From JBIOYL01 sp044870185 (GTDB lineage: Bacteria; Actinomycetota; CALGFH01): a stretch of DNA of 24,699 nucleotides. A program made the position numbers and the translations under genes. This document shows positions 18,715 to 24,699 of this stretch, in pieces. The first letter of the stretch is position 1, and each line of letters starts with the position of its first letter. The stretch covers positions 1 to 24,699 of the forward strand of contig JBIOYL010000168.1 of assembly GCA_044870185.1 (NCBI GenBank), written 5' to 3'. The notes beneath the pieces were generated by a model. The model had not been told where the DNA came from. It worked only from the letters and a program-made list of their open reading frames with translations, and ran no database searches.

Positions 18715-20238
18715 ATGACAGCCGACCCTGCTCCGCCGCGGACCGTCGCGCTGGTCACCCTCGGCTGCGGCCGCAACGAGGTGGACTCCGCCAACGCCGC
18801 CGGGCTGCTGGCCGCAAGCGGCTACCAGGTCGTCGACGACCCTGGGCAGGCCGACGCGGTCCTGGTCAACACCTGTGCCTTCATCGAGGCGGCCAAGCGG
18901 GAGTCGATCGACACCGTGCTGGACGCGGCCAGGCTGAAACGGGCCGGCCGGGCCAAGGCGGTCCTGGTGATGGGATGCCTTGCCGAGCGCTACACGCAGG
19001 CGCTGCGCGCCGAGCTGCCCGAGGCCGACGCGATCGTGCCCTTCGCCGACTACCCGCGCCTGCCCGAGGCGCTCGGCCGGGCGCTCGGAGCCCCCACCCC
19101 GGCGGCGGCGCCCACCCCGGCGCTGCGGGCCACCCCGGCGGCGGCCGTGGCACCGGCCGGCCCGGCGACGGCCCGGCGACCGGCGCCGCCACCCCCTGCC
19201 GGTCAGGCGTTGCGGCCAGCCCCCGGCCGGCGGGCGCTGCCCATGGTCTTCCCGACCCCCACCGGCCACGCCTTCCCGGCCCGGACGGCCGCCCGCCGGC
19301 CCTGGGCGTTCGTCAAGCTGGCGGAGGGCTGCGACCGCGACTGCTCGTTCTGCGCCATCCCGTCGTTTCGGGGCCGGTTCCGCTCCCGCCGGCCGACCGA
19401 GATCGTCGACGAGGTGGTCTGGCTCGCCGGCCAGGGCACCTCCGAGGTCGTGCTGGTCGCCGAGAACTCGACCTCCTACGGCAAGGACCTCGGCGGCCGC
19501 CAGGTGCTGGTGCACCTGCTGCGCGACCTGGCCGAGATCCCCGGTCTGCGCCGGGTGCGGCTGAGCTACCTGCAGCCGGACGAGCTCACCCAGGAGCTGC
19601 TGGAGGAGATGGCGGCCAACCCGGTCGTCTGCTCCTACTTCGACCTGTCGCTCCAGCACGCGAGCGTGCCGGTGCTGCGCCGCATGCGCCGGGGCGGCTC
19701 ACCGGCCGGCTTCGGCGAGCTGGTCGCGCGTATCCGTGGCCTGGACCCGGACGCGGCCTTCCGGTCGAACTTCATCCTCGGCTTCCCCGGTGAGACAGCG
19801 GCCGACGTGCGCGAGCTGGAGGCCTTCCTCGAGGCGGCGCGCCTGGACTGGGTCGGGTTCTTCGCGTACTCACCCGAGGACGGCACGGCCGCCCGGTTGC
19901 TGGACGGCCGGGTGCCTGCCGGCACGGCCCGCCGGCGGGTGGAGCGTCTGCAGGAGCTGCAGGAGCGCCTGCTCGGCGAGCTCCAGGTCGCCTGGATCGG
20001 CCGGGAGCTCGACGTTCTGGTCGAGCGCGTCGAGGCCGACGGCAGCGCCGAGGGGCGCAGCTTCCGTGAGGCGCCCGACAGCGACGGGATCGTGCGCGTG
20101 ACCGGCGCGCCGGTGCGGGTGGGGCAGTACGTGCGGGTACTCGTGACCGGCGCCGAGGGGCCGGAGCTGCACGCCCGTCCCGTGGCGGTGGGGCCGGCGC
20201 TGCACGCCCGCCCCGCGGCGGCGCGGCCGGCCCGGTAG
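18715..20238 (+). CDS. rimO: Ribosomal protein S12 methylthiotransferase RimO
   Basis: A 507-residue radical SAM enzyme that adds a methylthio group to an Asp of ribosomal protein S12. The N-terminal domain has its three cluster cysteines (LGCGRNEVDS, NTCAFIEAAK, VMGCLAER). The radical SAM core begins with CDRDCSFCAIPSFRG. The C-terminal TRAM domain includes GRELDVLVERVEADG and SFREAPDSDGIV, features that favour RimO over MiaB. An Ala/Pro-rich stretch of about 70 residues (about 19090-19300) lies between the N-terminal and radical SAM domains, longer than usual, making the protein longer than the typical 430-480 residues. The C-terminus carries a short duplication (ELHARPVAV, ALHARPAAA). ATG at 18715 is preferred over GTG 18694 because a -10-like TACCCT lies between them. 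Next gene is cinA after 37 bases. Confidence 0.94.
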   Translation: MTADPAPPRTVALVTLGCGRNEVDSANAAGLLAASGYQVVDDPGQADAVLVNTCAFIEAAKRESIDTVLDAARLKRAGRAKAVLVMGCLAERYTQALRAELPEADAIVPFADYPRLPEALGRALGAPTPAAAPTPALRATPAAAVAPAGPATARRPAPPPPAGQALRPAPGRRALPMVFPTPTGHAFPARTAARRPWAFVKLAEGCDRDCSFCAIPSFRGRFRSRRPTEIVDEVVWLAGQGTSEVVLVAENSTSYGKDLGGRQVLVHLLRDLAEIPGLRRVRLSYLQPDELTQELLEEMAANPVVCSYFDLSLQHASVPVLRRMRRGGSPAGFGELVARIRGLDPDAAFRSNFILGFPGETAADVRELEAFLEAARLDWVGFFAYSPEDGTAARLLDGRVPAGTARRRVERLQELQERLLGELQVAWIGRELDVLVERVEADGSAEGRSFREAPDSDGIVRVTGAPVRVGQYVRVLVTGAEGPELHARPVAVGPALHARPAAARPAR

Positions 20239-20275
20239 CATCTGGCGGCATCGGGTTCCGAGGCGAGGAGCGGGC

Positions 20276-21532
20276 GTGCGCTGCGAGATCATCGGAGTCG
20301 GGACCGAGCTGCTGCTCGGCCAGATCGTCAACACCAACGCCGCCTGGATCGGGCAGCGCCTGGCCGACGTGGGCTGGGACTGCCTGCGCCAGGTGGCGGT
20401 GGGGGACAACGAGGGCCGCATCGCCGATGCCGTCCGCGAGTCGCTGGGCCGCGCCGACGCGGTCATCGTGACCGGCGGGCTCGGGCCGACCCAGGACGAC
20501 GTCACCCGCGAGGCGGTCGCGGCGGTGGCGGGCGTGCCGCTGGTGCGCCGGCCCGAGCTCGAACGCTGGCTGACCGGGCGCTTCGCCCGCATGGGCGGCC
20601 GGCGCATGGCCGCGATGAACCTGCGCCAGGCCGACGTGCCCGAGGGCGCCCGCGCCATCGACAACCCGCTGGGCACCGCGCCCGGTCTGATCGTCGAGGT
20701 CGGCGGCAAGGTGATCTACGCCGTGCCCGGCGTGCCGCGGGAGATGCAGCGCATGCTCGAGCGGGTCGTGCTGCCCGACCTGGCCGCCCGGGCGGGGGAG
20801 GGCCGGGCGATCGTGTCGCGCACCCTGCGCACCGCCGGGATCGGCGAGTCCCTGCTGGCCGAGCGGCTGACGCCCGTATGGGAGTCGGTCGGCGGCGGCG
20901 GCGGCGTGACCCTGGCCTACCTGGCCAGCCCGGGCGAGGTGCGGGTGCGGCTGACCGCGGTCGGCGCGACCCGCGACGAGGCGCTGGCAGCGATCGAGCC
21001 GGTCGAGCTGGCCGTGCGGGCCGAGCTCGGCACGATCATCTACGGCGTGGACGAGCAGACGCTCGAGGATCGGGTCGGTGAGCTGCTGCTGGCCGCCCAC
21101 GCGACGCTGGCGACCGCCGAGTCGCTCACCGGCGGCCTGGTCGGCGGTCGGGTGACCGCGGTGGCCGGCTCGTCCGACTACTACACGGGTGGCGTCGTCG
21201 CCTACGCGACCGAGGCCAAGGAGGGCATCCTCGGCGTGGACGGGGAGCTGGTCGCCGAGCACGGGGCGGTGAGCGAGCCGGCCGCCGCGGCGATGGCCGC
21301 CGGGGTGCGCCGCCTGTTCGGCGCCGACGTGGGGCTGGCGACGACCGGCGTGGCCGGCCCGGCCGAGCAGGAGGGCAAGCCGGTCGGCACGCTGCTGCTG
21401 GCCGTGGCCGACGCGGCCGGCACGGTCACCGAGCCGGCCCGCGCCCCCGGCGACCGCACGCACGTGCGGGCCTGGGCGACCACGATGGCGCTCGACCTGC
21501 TCCGCCGGCGCCTGGAAGGTGTGGCCTGGTGA
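20276..21532 (+). CDS. cinA: CinA: ADP-ribose pyrophosphatase / NMN amidohydrolase-like protein
   Basis: A 418-residue CinA. The N-terminal COG1058/MoCF-like domain (about 1-170) has GVGTELLLGQIVNTNAAWI and VTGGLGPTQDDVTREAV; the C-terminal PncC-type domain (about 255-415) has ATAESLTGGLVGGRVTAVAG, YYTGGVVAYATEAKEGILGV and TTGVAGPAEQEGKPVGTLLL. CinA acts in pyridine-nucleotide salvage and in many bacteria is co-transcribed with recA. GTG at 20276 follows GAGGCGAGGAGC. The TGA stop lies at the border of the downstream insertion element, so the last bases may belong to the element; the protein ends at a normal length. pgsA, often found between rimO and cinA, is absent. Confidence 0.95.
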   Translation: MRCEIIGVGTELLLGQIVNTNAAWIGQRLADVGWDCLRQVAVGDNEGRIADAVRESLGRADAVIVTGGLGPTQDDVTREAVAAVAGVPLVRRPELERWLTGRFARMGGRRMAAMNLRQADVPEGARAIDNPLGTAPGLIVEVGGKVIYAVPGVPREMQRMLERVVLPDLAARAGEGRAIVSRTLRTAGIGESLLAERLTPVWESVGGGGGVTLAYLASPGEVRVRLTAVGATRDEALAAIEPVELAVRAELGTIIYGVDEQTLEDRVGELLLAAHATLATAESLTGGLVGGRVTAVAGSSDYYTGGVVAYATEAKEGILGVDGELVAEHGAVSEPAAAAMAAGVRRLFGADVGLATTGVAGPAEQEGKPVGTLLLAVADAAGTVTEPARAPGDRTHVRAWATTMALDLLRRRLEGVAW

Positions 21533-21640
21533 CTCCTCTGACGCCTGAAGGCGTCAGCTTCTCAGGCCGCGCGAGCGACCTGACGGGCAAGCCCTGCCCG
21601 AAGAATGTTGCCCGCCGCGTTCACGTCGGCATGGGCGACC
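21533..21640 (-). ncRNA. Candidate omega-RNA scaffold (reRNA) overlapping the tnpB 3' end
   Basis: In IS605-family elements the guide RNA of TnpB is made from the 3' end of tnpB plus the right end, and its guide is copied from sequence just outside the element. Here the hairpin at 21538-21557 and tail to about 21531 fit that layout. The guide would then be antisense to the last codons of cinA. The 5' limit is arbitrary; position and family logic support this, not a folded model. Confidence 0.4.
21538..21557 (-). repeat. Right-end hairpin of the tnpB element
   Basis: CTGACGCC-TGAA-GGCGTCAG is a perfect 8-bp stem with a four-base loop (TTCA when read in the tnpB direction). It starts five bases after the tnpB stop codon. 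Many IS1341-type elements end in a similar stem with a TTCA loop and a short tail ending TCAA or TCAC. Confidence 0.75.
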
Positions 21641-22728
21641 CACCCACACCCGACACAGCAAAACACGGCCTGGCTGACACGGTTCTCCGCCGCCACCTGC
21701 CCACACGCCGGGCAGGTGCGGGAGGTGGTGCGGGGGTCCACCGCGACCAGCTTGCGACCGGCGCGTGCAGCCTTGTCGGCAAGGATCGCCAGCAACACCC
21801 CCCCAGCCCGCAGCCAGGATCGACCGGTTCAACCCCGCCTGCTGCGCCACCCCGGTGCCAGGCCGGGCGACCGTGCCCGCCGCCGACCGGGTTAGGTTGC
21901 CGATCTGCAGGGCCTCGTGGACGAGCAGGTCGTCGCCGCGCACCAGCTCGAGCGCGGTCTTGTGGGCGTGGTCGCGGCGCTGGCGACGAATCTTGCGGTG
22001 GATGGCCGCGACCCGCGCCCGGGCTGTGCGGCGGCGCGTGGAGCCGGGCTGGCAGCGCGCCAGGGTCTGCTGGGCGCGGGCCAGCTTGGCGGCCGAGGCG
22101 GCCAGCCAGCGCGGGTTGGCGACCTGCCGGCCGTCCGAGGTGGTCAGCAGCCAGGCCACCCCAGGTCCAGGCCGACCACCGCCCCAGCCGGCGGCAACGG
22201 CACCGCCGGCACCTGGTCACACGACAAGATCAGAAACCAGCGGCGGCCTTCCCGCTTGACGCTCAAGGTCTTCCCCCGGCCCTGCACCGGCCGGTAGGCA
22301 TGGACCTTCACATGGCCGACGCCCTGCAGGTCGACGCGCCGCTGGTCCGCCTGCCAGCGGCAGCCGTCGCCGTCGGCCGGCCAGGTGACCGTGTCGAACC
22401 AGCCGCGGCCTTTGAACCTGGGGTAGCCGGGGGTCTGGCCTTGCTTGATGCGCCGGTAGAACGCCTGGAAGGCCTGGTCGAGGCGGCGCAGGGTGGCCTG
22501 CTGGGAGGAAAACGACCAGCGCCCCTGCCCCTTGGGATCATCGTGGCGGATGTGCTTGAGTTCGGCGGACTGGTCACCGTAGCGGATGGTGACGGCGCGC
22601 ATGCGCCAGGCGGTGCGGCGGTGCTCCAGCGCGCCGTTGTCCAGCTGCCGATGATCGTCGAGCATCCCGGCCAGCGCCCCGATCTGGCGGGTGGTGGGGC
22701 GCAGGGGGAACTTGGAGGCGCGTCGCAT
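21562..22728 (-). pseudogene. tnpB: TnpB (OrfB) RNA-guided nuclease, two compensating frameshifts
   Basis: Read across two frame slips, this is a full-length TnpB of about 388 codons. Frame 1 starts at ATG 22728 (MRRASKFPLRPTTRQ) with helix-turn-helix and wedge-like segments and ends with RuvC motif I (VVGLDLG). At 22154-22160 a G is missing from a G run, and the next frame continues with VAWLLTTSDGRQ through the RuvC Glu motif (VHEALQIGNLTRS) and NRSILAAGWG. At a seven-G run (21796-21802) an extra G returns to the first frame: VLLAILADKAARAG, the zinc finger (TCPACG, CVGCGW) and the last RuvC Asp (DVNAAGNIL). Catalytic Asp, Glu and Asp and all four zinc cysteines are present. Either sequence errors in G runs or recent decay could explain it. 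Confidence 0.85.
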
Positions 22729-22931
22729 GGCCGGATCATCGCAGCTGGCGGTGACCGCGTGTGGCCAATCGCCGCGATTGTGGATGGTGAGAGGAGGTGG
22801 AGCGCCGATTCTGCTGCCGCCTGACCGCGGCAGTCCCTTCGGCGCGTCATGATGGCATGCGCGCAGCGGCGGCGTCGCCACCGGCCCGTCCGGGGAGGGC
22901 CGTCCGATGAGCGGTTCGCAGGGGCGAGCCG

Positions 22932-23555
22932 ATGACGCGGGAGGACAGCCCCGGCAGCGGCGACGCCGTCTTCTCCGATCCCGACCTGCTCAGCGGCCGG
23001 CTGTTCTACGCCGTGGCCGTGCCGGCGGCCAGCCGGGCGTCGCTGGAGGTCGTGCTGCCCGAGCTCGGCCGGGTGCTGCCCGGCGCGCGGCTCACCGGCT
23101 CGGCCGGCTGGCACCTCACCCTGGCCTTCCTCGGCCAGGTGCGCCCGGAGCGCTCCGCCGACGTGGTGCGGGTCGGCGAGCAGGCGACCGCCGGCGTGCC
23201 ACCGCTGCGCCTGCGGCTGGCGGGCGCGGGCGCCTTCCCGAGCGAGCGCCGGGCGCGAGTGCTGTGGGCCGGGGTGGAGGGGGACGTCGGCGCGCTCGTC
23301 GGCCTGGCCGGCGCGCTGGCCGCGGCCAGCAAGGCGGCCGGCCTGCGCTACGAGGAGCGCGAGTACACCCCGCATCTCACCCTGGCCCGCTTCCCGGTGC
23401 CGGGCCCGGTGCCCGACGCCGTCCTCGCCCTGGTGCGGGCCGCCACGGGCTCCAGCCCGGCCTGGCAGGCGGCCAGCCTGCACTGCTATCGCAGTACGCT
23501 CACCAACCGGGGGGCGCGCTACCGGGTCGTGCGCTCCTTTCCCCTGCGCGGGTGA
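22932..23555 (+). CDS. thpR: RNA 2',3'-cyclic phosphodiesterase ThpR (LigT family)
   Basis: A 207-residue 2H phosphoesterase. Both active-site motifs are present: His61-Leu-Thr63 in GWHLTLAFLG and His148-Leu-Thr150 in YTPHLTLARF. The family opens 2',3'-cyclic phosphates on RNA ends, cytoplasmically. The protein has about 20 extra N-terminal residues before the usual first strand (RLFYAVAVP), so a later start is possible; ATG at 22932 has AGGGGCGAG upstream. In Deinococcus and others the order cinA-ligT-recA is an operon, which fits its place after cinA, now separated by the tnpB element. Its last 37 bases overlap the end of the convergent marR gene. Confidence 0.9.
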   Translation: MTREDSPGSGDAVFSDPDLLSGRLFYAVAVPAASRASLEVVLPELGRVLPGARLTGSAGWHLTLAFLGQVRPERSADVVRVGEQATAGVPPLRLRLAGAGAFPSERRARVLWAGVEGDVGALVGLAGALAAASKAAGLRYEEREYTPHLTLARFPVPGPVPDAVLALVRAATGSSPAWQAASLHCYRSTLTNRGARYRVVRSFPLRG

Positions 23556-24010
23556 GGGTGGGCCGGGTCGGGAAGGTCGCGGCACACGACGGCCAGCAGC
23601 TGGTTCAGGGTCGCGAGCTGCTCGTCGTCCAGGCGGTCGACCAGCACGTGGGGCGGCCGGCTGGCCACCGCGGTGACCTTGCCGCGCAGCGCCCGGCCTT
23701 CGCGCGTCAGCGCCACCAGCTTGACGCGGCGGTCGTTCGGGCTCGGGACCCGGATGACCAGGCCGCGCGCCTCCAGCCGGTCCACCATGCCGGTCACGTT
23801 GGACCCGTGGCAGTGCATCGCCTCCGCCAGGGAGCCGATCGGCACCCCCTCGCCCTCCGACAGCTCGGCGAGCAGCCAGACCTGCTGGGCGGTCAGGTCG
23901 AACGGCCGGAGGTCGTCGGCGCGCTCGCGCAGGCGCTCCTTGTTGATGCGGGCGACGCTGGTCGCGACCTCTTCGGCCAGGCGCTGCTTGCTCTTTGTCG
24001 GGCGGGACAC
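23519..24010 (-). CDS. MarR-family transcriptional regulator
   Basis: A 163-residue winged-helix regulator. An N-terminal dimerisation helix precedes the DNA-binding domain: LTAQQVWLLAELSEGEGVPI, then SLAEAMHCHGSNVTGMVDRLEARGLV with the recognition helix, and the wing PSPNDRRVKLVALT with the conserved Asp-Arg-Arg. GTG at 24010 follows GAGGTGAG. The gene points away from an AT-rich region with inverted repeats and a promoter for a small ORF, so it probably represses itself and that transcript. Ligand unknown. It overlaps thpR tail to tail by 37 bases. Confidence 0.9.
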   Translation of the reverse strand: MSRPTKSKQRLAEEVATSVARINKERLRERADDLRPFDLTAQQVWLLAELSEGEGVPIGSLAEAMHCHGSNVTGMVDRLEARGLVIRVPSPNDRRVKLVALTREGRALRGKVTAVASRPPHVLVDRLDDEQLATLNQLLAVVCRDLPDPAHPHPRRGKERTTR

Positions 24011-24065
24011 CGGAACTCACCTCGAACGACGATCCACCGCCATGATAGCTCGGACAGCCCGGCAA

Positions 24066-24105
24066 TTCACGTGTGAACAAGTGTGCCATAGAAGTTTGAT
24101 CTATG
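24066..24105. promoter_or_regulatory. Candidate MarR operator sites
   Basis: Two inverted repeats lie side by side in an unusually AT-rich patch: TTCAC-GT-GTGAA (24066-24077) and CATAGA-AGTTTGA-TCTATG (24087-24105). The second overlaps the -35 of the promoter at 24096-24124. MarR proteins bind such short palindromes upstream of their own genes. Confidence 0.5.
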
Positions 24106-24124
24106 AAGTATCGAGGACTATGAT
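24096..24124 (+). promoter_or_regulatory. Candidate promoter divergent from marR
   Basis: TTGATC (24096-24101) and TATGAT (24119-24124) are 17 bases apart and match four and five of six consensus bases. Transcription would start near 24131, about 68 bases before the small ORF at 24199. Confidence 0.55.
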
Positions 24125-24198
24125 GTTCATGGTTGAAGGATCCATGCCGGGCCCGGCCGTCAGGTCCGGCCCGACCGACCACGAAGGGAGGCCGTGCC

Positions 24199-24354
24199 AT
24201 GGTGCTGCTTCACTACCGCGTCACACCCGGTCTTGCCGAACGGCCCGCTGCGAGCAACGAGCAGCCCGCCGCCGCGCCGGGCCCGACGGTGGCCCCGGCC
24301 GAGCTCGAGCTGACCTGCCCCGAGGCCACGGCCGAGGCCGCGGTCGCGGCCTGA
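24199..24354 (+). CDS. Small ORF, 51 residues, function unknown
   Basis: ATG at 24199 follows AAGGGAGG at about eight bases and a convincing promoter. The product begins MVLLHYRVTPGLAERPAASN and is then rich in Ala, Pro and Glu, with one Cys; it has no signal peptide or recognised domain. Divergent position from marR suggests it is controlled by that regulator. It could be a true small protein, a leader peptide for something further right, or the start of a decayed gene. The frame is open slightly upstream, to TTG 24133, but the ribosome site favours 24199. Confidence 0.5.
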   Translation: MVLLHYRVTPGLAERPAASNEQPAAAPGPTVAPAELELTCPEATAEAAVAA

Positions 24355-24440
24355 CGGCCCGCGCCGGCGCTCCGGCGCCCGGCGCCATCCGGCCGACCCG
24401 GCTGTACGCCCTGTCCCTCTTCTTCCACCCGTGACCGGCC

Positions 24441-24506
24441 GACCTGGCCGTCCTCGACTGACCTGGCCGTCCTCGGCTGACCTGGCCGACCTGGCCGTCC
24501 TCGGCC
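24441..24506. repeat. 19-bp tandem repeat
   Basis: Units GACCTGGCCGTCCTCGACT (24441-24459) and GACCTGGCCGTCCTCGGCT (24460-24478) are followed by a partial GACCTGGCC (24479-24487) and a third full unit (24488-24506). More diverged CCGACC and TGACC pieces continue to about 24560. The 345 bases from 24355 to the right edge hold these repeats, a hairpin and a possible transposase fragment; no intact gene is seen. Confidence 0.75.
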
Positions 24507-24554
24507 AACCCGGCCGATCACCCGACCAGCTGACCCGACCCCGACCGTGACCTG

Positions 24555-24580
24555 ACGGCCAGCCCATAGCGGCTGGCCGT
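24555..24580 (+). terminator. Terminator-like hairpin
   Basis: ACGGCCAGCC (24555-24564) and GGCTGGCCGT (24571-24580) pair perfectly over 10 bp around the six-base loop CATAGC, followed by TTCTGCTGT. It would end the transcript of the small ORF. The T tract is weak, so confidence is moderate. Confidence 0.55.
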
Positions 24581-24628
24581 TCTGCTGTCGGCCGAGCCGA
24601 GAGCCGGCGAGCGGGACGGTGGTGCGTG

Positions 24629-24699
24629 GCAGCAGGCGGCCGACCGGCGGGCCTACCACCTGAGGCGGTGCTGGTCATCGACGAGACCGGCGGCCTCAA
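24629..24699 (+). pseudogene. Possible DDE transposase fragment cut by the window edge
   Basis: The last codons in one + frame read LPPEAVLVIDETGGL, matching the AVLVIDETG catalytic strand of IS701-type transposases, where the Asp is part of the DDE triad. Upstream codons in the same frame are not recognisably transposase and no start is visible, so this is either a fragment or a frame-broken gene continuing to the right. Confidence 0.35.

Larger units (their letters stand above)
21531..22833 (-). mobile_element. IS605/IS1341-type element carrying only a broken tnpB
   Basis: The insertion consists of tnpB and its flanks, with no Y1 or serine transposase gene, so it would depend on another element for movement. 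The right end (on its own strand the tnpB 3' side) is a hairpin plus AGGAGTCAC, ending at the cinA stop codon. The left end is uncertain: a 7-bp stem CTGCCGC-CTGACC-GCGGCAG at 22814-22833 is a candidate left-end hairpin, though it might be an old cinA terminator. The coordinates given are therefore approximate on the right side. Target-site bases were not identified. Confidence 0.7.

Noticed and set aside
22144..22160. Programmed frameshifting in tnpB
   Set aside because: No slippery heptamer with a downstream structure was recognised, and the two slips are in opposite directions; error or decay is simpler.
22858..22911. 17-codon ORF (MRAAAASPPARPGRAVR) before thpR
   Set aside because: No ribosome site or conservation evidence, and it lies at the uncertain left end of the insertion element.
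24441..24506. CRISPR-like array
   Set aside because: Units are directly adjacent with no unique spacers, so it is a plain tandem repeat.

Overview
The window is very GC-rich, with strong C/G third-position bias, GTG starts and 4-bp GTGA stop/start overlaps. With aerobic carbon monoxide dehydrogenase genes and a zinc-ribbon/cyclase/ATPase/TPR regulator, this suggests an actinomycetal chromosome, perhaps a deep or uncultured lineage. That assignment is inference; there is no rRNA or other species marker here.

The backbone is a set of housekeeping genes usually found close together near recA: ftsK (left edge, 5' end missing), a rodZ-like gene, rimO, cinA and thpR. They lie on the + strand in the usual order, but other blocks separate them. 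From left to right: ftsK carries an in-frame intein of about 401 residues, inserted exactly in its Walker A loop, with the hallmarks of a class 3 intein and a LAGLIDADG endonuclease. A convergent 1,074-residue cyclase/ATPase/TPR gene follows. Next comes the rodZ-like gene, which appears to start at CTG behind a good promoter. Then a type-II NADH dehydrogenase gene (minus strand) faces a lutABC lactate-oxidation operon (plus strand). A lipase-maturation-factor-like membrane protein gene and a coxM-coxS-coxL-xdhC operon follow on the minus strand. coxL has the form I active-site loop AYRCSFR, so this is probably a true CO dehydrogenase.

The + strand backbone resumes with rimO (probably leaderless) and cinA. 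An IS605/IS1341-type element carrying only tnpB sits directly at the cinA stop codon and separates cinA from thpR. Its tnpB has two opposite single-base slips, both in G runs, but keeps all visible catalytic and zinc-binding residues. A 3' hairpin marks the transposon end and the likely omega-RNA scaffold. After thpR come a MarR regulator gene, a divergent AT-rich promoter/operator region, a 51-codon small ORF with a good ribosome binding site, tandem repeats, a 10-bp terminator-like hairpin and a possible edge fragment of a DDE transposase.

Metabolically the accessory block is about respiratory electron input: CO oxidation (CoxMSL), NADH oxidation (NDH-2) and L-lactate oxidation (LutABC). 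GC-rich degenerate repeats have expanded linkers in FtsK and LutC, and RimO has an Ala/Pro-rich linker expansion. No CRISPR array, tRNA or rRNA was seen.
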